Under the pieces are notes generated by a model. That model ran no database searches and had not been told where the DNA came from. It saw nothing but the letters and a program-made list of their open reading frames with translations. The position numbers and the translations under genes were made by a program. DNA of 9,840 nt, from contig DAOTTO010000362.1 in NCBI GenBank assembly GCA_034437895.1, positions 1-9,840 of the forward strand, read 5' to 3'. Positions 1 through 7,265 of this stretch are shown piece by piece. How positions within the stretch are numbered: the first letter of the stretch is position 1; the number at the start of each line of letters is the position of its first letter. The stretch comes from JANRLJ01 sp034437895. GTDB lineage: Bacteria; Chloroflexota; Anaerolineae; Aggregatilineales; Phototrophicaceae.

Positions 1-15
1 CAATGGTTCTTTAAG

Positions 16-57
16 TCCCCTCTCTACGAAGTGGGGAGGGGATTTAGGGGTGGGGAT
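16..57 (-). repeat. GC-rich intergenic repeat, copy 1
   Basis: A C-rich stretch (CCCCTCTCTACGAAG) followed by a G-rich stretch (TGGGGAGGGGATTTAGGGG) folds back imperfectly. Read on the minus strand it resembles the plus-strand sequence at 1983-2020, sharing a CC-TAAATCC core followed by a C/T-rich then G/A-rich arm. This makes it a dispersed intergenic repeat present at least twice in the window. No function can be assigned. It lies about 250 bases downstream of the dehydrogenase stop. Confidence 0.5.
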
Positions 58-300
58 AGAATGAAAACACTATCCGAAACTCAGGTTAGACAGCACCCAC
101 CTGTGTTATGTCGCGCCGCGCTAAAGAAGGCCGATTTAATCTCCCGTTCTAACACCTTCCGGTTCCGGGATTGGGTCTTGATGCTGCATCGCGCTATCCC
201 CTTCTTCATCAGGGGTAATCATGAAGCAATAGGGCAAGCTCGGAGAGTAATCAATCCTCCTCTTCATCACTAATCACTCACTGCTCATTACGAATCACTT
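58..300. other. gene-free stretch downstream of IDH
   Basis: I see no convincing gene here. An 80-codon open frame on the plus strand (31-273) starts inside the GC-rich repeat, has no clear ribosome binding site and resembles no family I know. The last 30 bases carry short AATCACT iterations (272-278 and 293-299). No hairpin followed by a T-run is visible as a terminator for the minus-strand dehydrogenase gene. Confidence 0.5.
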
Positions 301-1770
301 TTACTGCCCTTGTCCCAACGAAAAGCCCGGCTCACCATCGAATTTATAGAGATTCTCGGTTTTGATAAAGTCGAAACCAGCAGCATGAACGCGCTCCAAC
401 AAATGGATGATAGCGCTGTGATTAATCGTGCTGCCTTCCGGTGCGATGAAACGGCAGCGCCAGTGATCGGCACAGAACGCATCTTCCGGCACATCAGGCC
501 ATACTTTTAATCCGCGATTGCTAATCATTTGCAAGGTGAGGCCGTCGCCGCCTAAATTGACTAGTGAATCGGCGAGTTGATTAGGATCGCGGGTGGTTTT
601 ACCGTTTTCATTCATTTCCCAATCCAAGAACATATCCACGCCCACCAATTCTTTTTTGCCATGCTTGACCATACGCCCCTCAATCGCCAGCGGCATATTG
701 CTGTCGGCGCTGTACTTTACGGTCTTGAGCGAAAGAGGACGCTGCCCCAAGCGCTCGATCAGGGCTAGGGTAAAGCCTTCGGTATTAGCACGTATTTTGC
801 TTTCGCCCGGTCTAAAAATATCGCGGGTATGGATTCCGTCCTCAATGGTCTTCAACCAAGCGTTGTGGATTTTTTCCGCGATTTTGGCCTGCCCGATATG
901 GATGAGCATCATCACGCCCGCCAGCAGCAAGCCAGAAGGATTCCCGATCCCTTGTCCGGCAATATCGGGCGCGGAGCCATGCACTGCTTCAAACATGGAG
1001 GTATGCACACCGATATTAGCGCTGCCTGCCAGCCCAACCGACCCAGAAAGTTCCGCCACGATGTCGCTGACAATATCGCCGTACAAATTCGATGTGACGA
1101 TGACATCAAACAATTCAGGCCGATTGGCGATTTTTGCCGCGCCAATGTCGATAATCATGTGTTCGTTTTCGATGTCAGGATATTCAGCGGCGACTTCATC
1201 GAAGACTTTATGAAACAGGCCATCCGTCATCTTCATGATGTTATCTTTTGTAAAGCAGGTGACTTTGTGACGGTTATTGCGCTTGGCATATTCAAAAGCA
1301 TAGCGGCAGATGCGCTCACTGCCAGGGCGGGTAATCAGCTTGAGCGTCTGATAGACTTCCGCCGTCTGCCGATGTTCAATCCCAGCATAAAGGTCTTCTT
1401 CATTTTCACGCACGATGACAATATCGACGGCAAGGTGTTTCGTTTCTACAAACGGATAATACGAGCGCACCGGACGCACATTGGCATACAAACCGAGTGT
1501 CTTACGCATAGTGACGTTGATGCTCTTATAGCCGCTGCCTTGCGGTGTGGTGATCGGCGCTTTATAGAATACGCCAGTGCGTTTGAGCGAGTCCCAAGCG
1601 TTAGGTTCGATGCCGCTGGTGTTGCCGCTTAAGAAGACATCACGCCCTACCTTAATCGTTTCGATGTCTAATTCTGCTCCGGCTGCCTCTAAAATTTGTA
1701 GGCAGGCCGTCATGATTTCCGGGCCGATTCCATCCCCATACGCAACGGTGATGGGTACTTTGTTGGTCAT
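301..1770 (-). CDS. icd: Isocitrate dehydrogenase, Rickettsia-type, predicted NAD-dependent
   Basis: Oxidative decarboxylation of isocitrate to 2-oxoglutarate in the TCA cycle; cytoplasmic. At 489 residues it has the length of the Rickettsia/alphaproteobacterial-type IDH (about 480-490), longer than E. coli-type enzymes, and carries a C-terminal extension of about 140 residues (from about 345). The substrate-site pattern is complete: S83, N85 and R89 in SINVTMR, R99, R121, Y128, K175 in TKDN, and metal-binding D208, D232 and D236 in NLYGDIVSD. The cofactor loop reads HGSAPDIAG (264-272). D269-I270 occupy the place of Lys344-Tyr345 that bind the 2'-phosphate of NADP in E. coli, so NAD+ preference is predicted. 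The start is supported by an AGGAG (complement of 1781-1785) 10 bases upstream. It is transcribed alone, away from its right-hand neighbours. Family assignment is firm; cofactor use is inference. Confidence 0.95.
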   Translation of the reverse strand: MTNKVPITVAYGDGIGPEIMTACLQILEAAGAELDIETIKVGRDVFLSGNTSGIEPNAWDSLKRTGVFYKAPITTPQGSGYKSINVTMRKTLGLYANVRPVRSYYPFVETKHLAVDIVIVRENEEDLYAGIEHRQTAEVYQTLKLITRPGSERICRYAFEYAKRNNRHKVTCFTKDNIMKMTDGLFHKVFDEVAAEYPDIENEHMIIDIGAAKIANRPELFDVIVTSNLYGDIVSDIVAELSGSVGLAGSANIGVHTSMFEAVHGSAPDIAGQGIGNPSGLLLAGVMMLIHIGQAKIAEKIHNAWLKTIEDGIHTRDIFRPGESKIRANTEGFTLALIERLGQRPLSLKTVKYSADSNMPLAIEGRMVKHGKKELVGVDMFLDWEMNENGKTTRDPNQLADSLVNLGGDGLTLQMISNRGLKVWPDVPEDAFCADHWRCRFIAPEGSTINHSAIIHLLERVHAAGFDFIKTENLYKFDGEPGFSLGQGQ

Positions 1771-1966
1771 AAAAGATATGCTCCTAACGTTAAGGTTATG
1801 TGGGAGGATATTGTAACAAGATCGCCGTCTTTATGCAGAGATTGGGGAAGAAACCGACATCATCCGCGTATGATTTCGACGAAGTTTCGCGGGGAAAGCA
1901 AGGCACATTCAGTTTTCCAACTTTAGGCAGAGCAAAAACCCTGCCTCGAAAGGCTGTGCTGAGTAA

Positions 1967-2097
1967 CTGATGTTACGCAGTTAGCCCTCATCCTAAATCC
2001 TTCTCCATGAGGGAGAAGGACTTTGAAATACGCTGTGCGTTTGCCTCCCCTCGCCATGAGGGAGAGGGCAGAAACAGAGGCGGCTGCGTAACGTCAG
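1967..2097. repeat. Small repeat element with inverted CTGCGTAAC ends
   Basis: The left end CTGATGTTACGCAG (1967-1980) is the reverse complement, with one mismatch, of the right end CTGCGTAACGTCAG (2084-2097). Between them lie two GC-rich hairpins: CCTTCTCC/GGAGAAGG around ATGAG, and an imperfect GCCTCCCCTC/GGGAGAGGGC fold at about 2043-2069. The first hairpin belongs to the same family as the repeat at 16-57. There is no coding capacity. It is probably a non-autonomous element, or a junk repeat captured between two copies of the terminal sequence. Confidence 0.55.
1983..2020 (+). repeat. GC-rich intergenic repeat, copy 2
   Basis: The sequence AGCCCTCATCCTAAATCC is followed by a perfect 8-bp stem, CCTTCTCC/GGAGAAGG, with loop ATGAG. 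It corresponds to the reverse complement of 16-57, sharing the CC-TAAATCC core and the pyrimidine-then-purine arms. Repeats of this style are widespread between genes in many environmental bacteria. No function is known to me. Confidence 0.5.
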
Positions 2098-2118
2098 TGA
2101 TTAACTCACGTTACGCAG
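2082..2118. repeat. Perfect 11-bp inverted repeat, junction hairpin
   Basis: CTGCGTAACGT (2084-2094) and its exact reverse complement ACGTTACGCAG (2108-2118) flank 13 bases. The inner AGT/ACT triplets (2096-2098, 2104-2106) add three further pairs around the loop GATTA, after a C-C mismatch. The left arm ends one repeat element and the right arm begins the next, so this hairpin is their back-to-back junction. The 23 bases at 2082-2104 recur exactly at 2261-2283 as a direct repeat. Confidence 0.75.
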
Positions 2119-2273
2119 ACACTCAAATCACTAGACACTGGCAGTTCAAAACTGCCAGCTAAAGCGTTTGGAAACCCCTGAAGGGGTTAAGTAAAGATTC
2201 TTGACCTCTTTAGAGGTTTCCAGATTGCGCGTAGCTCTGGGTTTTGAACCCGGAGCGGCTGGCTGCGTAACGT
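2108..2273. repeat. 166-bp nested palindrome made of four hairpins
   Basis: The terminal inverted repeats ACGTTACGCAG (2108-2118) and CTGCGTAACGT (2263-2273) enclose four hairpins. H1: CTGGCAGTT-CAA-AACTGCCAG (2138-2158). H2: AACCCC-TGAA-GGGGTT (2173-2188). H3: ACCTC-TTTA-GAGGT (2204-2217). H4: GCTCTGGGTT-TTG-AACCCGGAGC (2234-2256, one T-G pair). Positions 2170-2191 and 2200-2221 are inverted copies at 18 of 22 positions around the centre TAAAGATT, and H1 and H4 occupy matching places in the two arms. The stems of H1 and H4 differ at several positions yet both still pair, which suggests the folded form matters. No open frame spans it. It is probably a MITE- or REP-like element; the mobilising enzyme is unknown. 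Confidence 0.75.
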
Positions 2274-2438
2274 CAGTGATTAAGATCGGCATGTTTATCT
2301 ATCATCATGGGGTAGATCATCTGCCGCAGCCGGTGACGATCCCGTATTTGGCGTTCCATAAAAGCGAAATCCACGACTCGCAAAAACGACTGGTCAGCAA
2401 CCGGACGGTGGATGCGCGGCGCACAGTGAAAGAAATAA

Positions 2439-2663
2439 AGGGGCTGGCGGAAACGGCGTGGAAGTATCGCAAGGAGCGCGGAGCCGCTGCTGGTGCTGTA
2501 TGATAATTATCTGTTGTTCTGGTTGAACCCGATTGAGCCGCGATGGGTTCATGCCAAACGTGCGGTGTATGAGCCAGACGGCGAATTGACCTCGCCCGAA
2601 TTGCGCCGACGGCTGTGCGCTCATTTTGAAACACAGCCGTTGCTGAATTCTTTCATGTTTTGA
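2439..2663 (+). pseudogene. Decayed IS630-type transposase, C-terminal remnant
   Basis: The frame running to the TGA at 2661-2663 encodes a fragment with LVLYDN, then WLNPIEPRWVHAKRAV, then LTSPELRRRLCAHF. IS630/Tc1-mariner DDE transposases have a DN motif (second catalytic Asp) and, some 35 residues later, NPIE with the catalytic Glu followed by a Trp- and Lys-rich stretch. Here the two motifs are only about ten residues apart, so an internal deletion is likely. There is no start codon with a ribosome binding site, and an in-frame stop lies just upstream (2436-2438). A neighbouring frame is open through 2503 but I do not recognise its product. It belongs to the same debris field as the adjacent palindromes, though nothing proves that it mobilised them. 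Confidence 0.6.
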
Positions 2664-2841
2664 TGTCTGTTTTGCACTAGCTTCATCCGAAATTTCCGTA
2701 ACAATGCGGTTAGCAGCGCGTTTGTCGTGGCGATGGTTTCCCTTTTCGGTGTATGATAAAGATAAGAACTTACGCGATTATCTAATGGGCAAATGAAATC
2801 GGATTGGTATTTTTTCGTCTATCTATAAGTTTCTTAGTAAA

Positions 2842-2895
2842 AGTTTTTAGTAAGGACAAATGATTGTCCCTTACAGCGTGCTTTAACTAAAAACT
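2842..2895. repeat. Nested hairpin upstream of the kinase gene
   Basis: The perfect 10-bp inverted repeats AGTTTTTAGT (2842-2851) and ACTAAAAACT (2886-2895) enclose a second hairpin, GTAAGGACAA-ATGA-TTGTCCCTTAC (2850-2874, one bulged C). The structure lies about 70-125 bases before the kinase start. It has the same outer-repeat-plus-inner-hairpin design as the elements at 2108-2273 and 7884-7954, though the sequence differs. It could be a small repeat element or part of the kinase leader. Confidence 0.5.
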
Positions 2896-2966
2896 AATCA
2901 TTGTGAACTGCGTAACTTCTAAGAGATATTAAAATTAACCGAGTTTTATCACAAAAGCGTTTCTTC

Positions 2967-5900
2967 ATGCTGCGTTCAACAAACCAAAATCGGCTAACAC
3001 AATCTTTGTCTTATGCGTTAGCGCTGCTTGCTGCTGTTGTCCTTGTCGCCAATGTGCCGTCGGCGGATGCCTTCTCACTCTACGGAGGTCGCTTACTGCT
3101 CTACGGGGGCTTGACGGCGTTGGCGATGTTCTTCGCCTGTATTCTGGCAGACAGCGAACTCAGCCCAGCCCACGCTATTGGGATTCTGGCATTTTTGGCG
3201 CTCCCGGAAGAGGCAGCACCCGCCGCGCTTTGGGCCATCACCCTCGGCAGCCTCCTAAGTGGCATCATCTTATTCCTGCGCTCCCACAACCGCGACACCC
3301 GCCATCCGCGCCTCACTTGGCATGGCTTGTTGTTTGTCATCGCGCAACAAATTCTCAGTTTTTATCTGGCTGCACAACTTTACTTGAATGTGGGCGGAAT
3401 CCTGCCACTTAAGCGCGATACGTGGGATTTTGATCTGCCCTCAGCTTTTATGCTCGGCCTTTACTGCCTGGCCTATATTGTTCTGTACGTCATGTTCTTT
3501 TTGATCGAATATGTCCCCACAAAGCGCGTCCGCCAGTCGGATATTGTGCCGATTTTGACCGTTCTATTTTTGCCTGTGCCTTTTGCCATCCTGGCCGCTG
3601 TCATCGCCAATCAGCTTTCCGCCCCGCTGGAATTTATCAGCATATTAGGGCTGATGCTCATCATCACTGGCCTATACGCCGTCAGCAACTCGGAATTTCG
3701 TCTGCGGCGGCAGCTAGACGAACTGCGGACGCTCTCGGTAGTCACACGGGCGATGCGGGCGCATTTGAATCTGGATGCGCTGCTAAAAACCGTTTATTTG
3801 CAGGTAGCGCATTTGCTCAACACGGATGATTTCACCGTTGCATTGTTTAATCCTGACCGCAATCGGCTCGATTTTCCGTTGGTCATCCGGCATGGTGAAG
3901 AAGACAGCACAACCGATCTTGATGAGCGACCCGCAATATACGGCGACCCGCTTTTTCATCATGTCATAACGACAGGTACACCGCTGCTTATTTCGGAAGA
4001 TGCAGCCGAAACCATGAGGAAGTTGGGGCTGGTGCCACCGCAGAAAGTCCCGGCTTCGTGGCTGGGTGTACCGCTGTTGGCGGGAGGCCGTTCTCTTGGT
4101 GTAATCTCGGTCAAATCAGAGGATCCGCGCCGTTCGTTCCGCCCAGAAGATTTGCGCCTGCTGAATATCGTCGCTGCCAGCGCCAGTATCGCCATCGAAA
4201 ACGCCCAACTGTATCGCCAGCAGACAGAACGCGCCGAGCAGTTGAGCATCCTCAATAACATCGCGCAGCTTCTCAGCGGAACGCTCTCACCGGATTCGGT
4301 GCTGGATACGATCATCTCATCCGCGTCCGCCCTTTCACAAGCCAACGCTGTGGGTGTTTATGTCTTTATGGATGCTACCGCCCGCGAAGAAAATGATCCT
4401 TACATCCGCGTCGCAGGTCTTGACGAGAAATTTTCCACGCTGCCGCTGCTGCTGCGCCAACCAGAAATTCCGCTTGCCCGACAAATGCCAATTGCGATTG
4501 CCGATGTAATGACGGATCGACGTGCGATTGATTTGCGTTCCGCGCTGGCAAGAGAAAATATCGCGGCATTAGTCGAACTGCCGATGGTGATGGGCGAAAC
4601 CGGACTTGGCGTGATCGTCGTTTATTTTAAAGATACCCAATATTTTTCCGGTGAACGTCTGGAAGTATTACGCACCTTTTCCACCCAAGCCGCCCAAGCC
4701 ATTAATAATGCCCGTACCTATGCCGTGACGGATGAGGCCTTCCAACGCAGCGTGGAGCAGCTTCTTTCGCTCTCCGCGATTGGGCGCATGTTGACCTCAA
4801 CGATTGATCTTAAGACGATCTGCGAACTCATCCTACGTCACGCGATGGACGCGACCCATACCGAAACGGGCGCGGTAGTGCTGCAAGATCAAGATGGGGG
4901 ACAACTGCGTGTCATGGCGCAAATCGGTTATCCTGATGATGTTTTTAAAGATGATGAGGCCATCAAGAAAAGTATTGGCTGGGGGGTGCTGGATGGGCAG
5001 CCACAGCGGATTGATGATGTGAGCAAACTGGGTAATTATCTGCGCTTGGTAGAAAGCACACGCTCCCAGTTGAACGTCCCGATTTTGCGGAATAGCATTA
5101 TGCAGGGCAGCGTCGTGATAGGCTTTATTACGCTGGAAAGCAGCAAAACGGCTCGCTTTACCGAGGAAGACAGTTCTTTCGTGGCGCAGCTTTGTAACCA
5201 AGCACTGATTGCGATTGATAATGCGCGTCTGTTCCAACGCATCACTGAAGCGCGTGACCGCTTACAGGTCATTTTGGACGCGATGGAAGAAGCGATTATC
5301 CTCATCGACTCACGCGGCAAGATCGCCTTGGCGAATCCGCGCATTGCCCTCACCGGATTGATGCCAGAAGGACTCATGAATCAATCGCTAACGGAACTGC
5401 TTAAACAGCCCAGCCTGAACTTAGCGACTCGGCTTGGCTTTAATTCGGGGCAAGAACTGCTCGGTTTAGTCGAGGACATGAAAATGCCGGAAGATTGGAA
5501 CGGCTATGCTCCGTCAGTCTTCGCGTTGCAAGTGGATACGGGCGAACTCTATCTCCAGCGCTACATCATCCCCGTAAAAGACGATCAAAACCAAATTATG
5601 GGCGCACTGCTGGTCTTTTATAACAAGACCGAACAGCAAGAACTGGATCGCGCCCGTGAAGAACTTTCGCGTATGATCGTGCATGATCTCCGCAGCCCAC
5701 TCACGGCTGTGACAACCAGCCTTAAACTGCTGCGTGAATTCGTCCCGCCGGAAAGCGACTTCCGTGCTTTGGTCGAAAGCACCACTGATGCCAGTCGCCG
5801 CGCCATTCGCAAACTCTTAAGCCGAGTCGATAGTCTGCTCGATATTGCGCGGATGCAAAGCGGTCGATTGAGCATTGATCCTGATGTGACCGAGTTGGCA

Positions 5901-6410
5901 ACGCTGGCGGATAACGTGATTGTGGAACTGAGTCCCTTGGCACATGAATTGGAAATCAAGATCATATCCCAGCTTGACGAAGCCCTGCCCCTTTTGAACA
6001 TCGACGGCGACAAAGTGGAACGGCTGCTGCTGAATCTGGTCGATAATGCCCTTAAATACAGCCCCGCCGATAGCGAAATCGTCATTCGGGCGCATCCTCC
6101 CAGCACAAAAGGCGCAGCGCCAGAATTTATCCGCGTGGATGTGTCAGATCGTGGGCCGGGCATCCCGCCGGAATATCGTGAGACGCTGTTTGAGCGTTAT
6201 GTACAGGTGGAAGGGCGGCGTAAAGTGCGGCGCGGCGTTGGCTTGGGGCTAACTTTCTGTAAACTCGTAGTAGAAGCGCACGGTGGACGCATCTGGATTG
6301 AAGAAAATCCCCTCGGCGGCAGCATCTTCGCGTTTACGCTGCCCGTCATGAATCTTACCCGCCTGCCCGAAGACGAAAATGACCAATTCCCAATCAGCAA
6401 TCGGGAATAA
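2967..6410 (+). CDS. Membrane sensor histidine kinase, 8 TM, 3x GAF, PAS
   Basis: A 1147-residue kinase. The N-terminus (about 13-240) has eight hydrophobic segments with short loops, so signal is probably sensed in or at the membrane rather than by a large outside domain. Then come GAF1 (about 268-412), GAF2 (about 435-585) and GAF3 (about 605-755), each ending in an A-I-(E/D/N)-N-A helix typical of these domains, and a PAS domain (about 765-885). HisKA carries the H-box IVHDLRSPLT with phospho-acceptor His906. HATPase_c has the N-box LLLNLVDNALKYSP (N1023, N1027), G1 DRGPGIP (D1061) and G2 GVGLGL (1090-1095). All catalytic boxes are intact, so an active autokinase is expected. There is no receiver or HPt domain. 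The first ATG of the frame was chosen; no good ribosome binding site precedes it. The single-domain regulator 323 bases downstream is the likely partner. The ligand is unknown. Confidence 0.92.
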   Translation: MLRSTNQNRLTQSLSYALALLAAVVLVANVPSADAFSLYGGRLLLYGGLTALAMFFACILADSELSPAHAIGILAFLALPEEAAPAALWAITLGSLLSGIILFLRSHNRDTRHPRLTWHGLLFVIAQQILSFYLAAQLYLNVGGILPLKRDTWDFDLPSAFMLGLYCLAYIVLYVMFFLIEYVPTKRVRQSDIVPILTVLFLPVPFAILAAVIANQLSAPLEFISILGLMLIITGLYAVSNSEFRLRRQLDELRTLSVVTRAMRAHLNLDALLKTVYLQVAHLLNTDDFTVALFNPDRNRLDFPLVIRHGEEDSTTDLDERPAIYGDPLFHHVITTGTPLLISEDAAETMRKLGLVPPQKVPASWLGVPLLAGGRSLGVISVKSEDPRRSFRPEDLRLLNIVAASASIAIENAQLYRQQTERAEQLSILNNIAQLLSGTLSPDSVLDTIISSASALSQANAVGVYVFMDATAREENDPYIRVAGLDEKFSTLPLLLRQPEIPLARQMPIAIADVMTDRRAIDLRSALARENIAALVELPMVMGETGLGVIVVYFKDTQYFSGERLEVLRTFSTQAAQAINNARTYAVTDEAFQRSVEQLLSLSAIGRMLTSTIDLKTICELILRHAMDATHTETGAVVLQDQDGGQLRVMAQIGYPDDVFKDDEAIKKSIGWGVLDGQPQRIDDVSKLGNYLRLVESTRSQLNVPILRNSIMQGSVVIGFITLESSKTARFTEEDSSFVAQLCNQALIAIDNARLFQRITEARDRLQVILDAMEEAIILIDSRGKIALANPRIALTGLMPEGLMNQSLTELLKQPSLNLATRLGFNSGQELLGLVEDMKMPEDWNGYAPSVFALQVDTGELYLQRYIIPVKDDQNQIMGALLVFYNKTEQQELDRAREELSRMIVHDLRSPLTAVTTSLKLLREFVPPESDFRALVESTTDASRRAIRKLLSRVDSLLDIARMQSGRLSIDPDVTELATLADNVIVELSPLAHELEIKIISQLDEALPLLNIDGDKVERLLLNLVDNALKYSPADSEIVIRAHPPSTKGAAPEFIRVDVSDRGPGIPPEYRETLFERYVQVEGRRKVRRGVGLGLTFCKLVVEAHGGRIWIEENPLGGSIFAFTLPVMNLTRLPEDENDQFPISNRE

Positions 6411-6733
6411 CACTATTTCCCAAAAACGTAAATTGCCTCCGCTGCCGCATAAACCTCATTCAAACGCGGTCTGTAACCTAGAAAAAACCTTCTGAATCGC
6501 GTAAAGAGTCGATTCATGACATTACGTTACAGTTATCGTTAAAATAATAGGTTTTTGCGTCATTTTATGAAGAAATTCGTAATTTTTCCCCGAAGTGCGT
6601 AAAAAAGAATACCCACCTTCCCTTAAAACTCTTATGATTCCTTTATAAGCGAGCGCCTAGATAAGCGAGCATCTGAGGGGCGCACGGTCTGGAAACCCAA
6701 TCGACATTACGCACGTTAAGAGGGAATGATACA
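6411..6733. other. Intergenic region between kinase and receiver genes
   Basis: 323 bases without a gene, AT-rich, with several CGTAA/TTACG words. A 7-bp inverted repeat TGAATCG/CGATTCA (6493-6499, 6510-6516) and a direct repeat ATAAGCGAGC (6645-6654, 6661-6670; period 16) are visible and could be regulator sites. The gap is long enough for the receiver gene to have its own promoter, though I cannot place -35/-10 boxes reliably. No rho-independent terminator with a T-run follows the kinase stop. Confidence 0.5.
6645..6670 (+). repeat. Direct repeat ATAAGCGAGC, period 16
   Basis: The decamer ATAAGCGAGC occurs at 6645-6654 and 6661-6670, with six bases between copies, about 65-90 bases upstream of the receiver start. 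Paired direct decamers at this spacing can be binding sites for a response regulator or activator. This is only a positional inference. Confidence 0.35.
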
Positions 6734-7186
6734 ATGAACGCAACCGACAAAAGAAGTACGCAAGAAATCGTCGCCGCCAGCCGCAGTGACAGCTCTATTT
6801 GGACAGTCATGATTGTGGATGATGAAAGTGACAATCTGCGCGTGATCGCCCGATTGCTGAATTTCCTCGGCGCACAAGTCGTTACGGCAGCCAGCGGCGC
6901 GGAAGCGTTAAACATGCTCACGCGCATCACTCCGACATTTATCCTCTCGGACTTAACCATGCCGCAGATGAACGGCTGGACTCTGCTGGATAAAATCCGG
7001 GAGAATCCCGAAACGAAAGATATTCCGATTATTGCAATTACGGCGCATACCATGTGGGGCAGCAAACGCAGTGTGATGTCGTCTGGCTTTGATGGCTACA
7101 TCTCCAAGCCCTTCGGTATAAGCACTTTTTTACTGGAAATCCAGCGCTGCTTGGCTTCGGCGGGTGCAGGCGCGGTTTATCGATAA
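6734..7186 (+). CDS. Single-domain response regulator (CheY-like receiver)
   Basis: 150 residues with one receiver domain and nothing after it. Visible residues: acidic pair D29-D30 (IVDDE), phospho-acceptor D73 in LSDLTMPQMNGW, switch Thr103 (ITAHT) and Lys125 (SKPFG). All are intact, so it should accept phosphate. About 22 polar residues precede the domain. Start choice: TAAGAGGG (6717-6724) sits 9 bases before the ATG. It follows the large kinase on the same strand and is its most likely partner. With no DNA-binding or enzymatic output, it would act by protein contact or pass phosphate on in a relay. The last ten residues are Ala/Gly-rich. The real partner is not shown by sequence alone. 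Confidence 0.92.
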   Translation: MNATDKRSTQEIVAASRSDSSIWTVMIVDDESDNLRVIARLLNFLGAQVVTAASGAEALNMLTRITPTFILSDLTMPQMNGWTLLDKIRENPETKDIPIIAITAHTMWGSKRSVMSSGFDGYISKPFGISTFLLEIQRCLASAGAGAVYR

Positions 7187-7265
7187 AGATTGATACACAA
7201 AACTACAATTATGAAGTTTATCAAACTGCCCTTTTTATTGACCGTAGGCCTGTTCCAAGATAGAC

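Larger units (their letters stand above)
1771..2966. other. Repeat-rich gene-free region between IDH and the kinase
   Basis: About 1.2 kb without an intact gene separating two divergently oriented genes. From left to right it holds: about 190 bases of unique sequence with a weak AGGCAG/CTGCCT hairpin (1925-1946), a repeat pair with outward CTGCGTAAC ends (1967-2097), a large palindrome (2108-2273), a transposase remnant (about 2439-2663), a small nested hairpin (2842-2895) and a fifth CTGCGTAAC (2908-2916). It looks like a landing site for successive small mobile elements. Promoters for both flanking genes must lie here, but I could not place them with confidence. Confidence 0.7.

Noticed and set aside
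31..273. 80-codon open frame on the plus strand
   Set aside because: It starts inside a dispersed GC-rich repeat, lacks a clear ribosome binding site, and its product resembles nothing I recognise.
593..1632. Long plus-strand open frames (593-1213, 829-1632) opposite the dehydrogenase
   Set aside because: They are antisense shadows of a well-supported IDH gene whose catalytic residues are all in the minus frame.
2108..2273. CRISPR array
   Set aside because: The repeats are inverted and nested, not regularly spaced direct repeats with unique spacers.
2201..2503. 100-codon plus-strand frame
   Set aside because: It begins inside the 166-bp palindrome, so its start is repeat-derived; the product is unrecognised and the transposase-like motifs lie in another frame.
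6386..6421. Alternative hairpins ATTCCC/GGGAAT and GGGAATA/TATTTCCC at the kinase stop, as a terminator
   Set aside because: No T-run follows; the next bases are CAAAAACG, so an intrinsic terminator is not supported.
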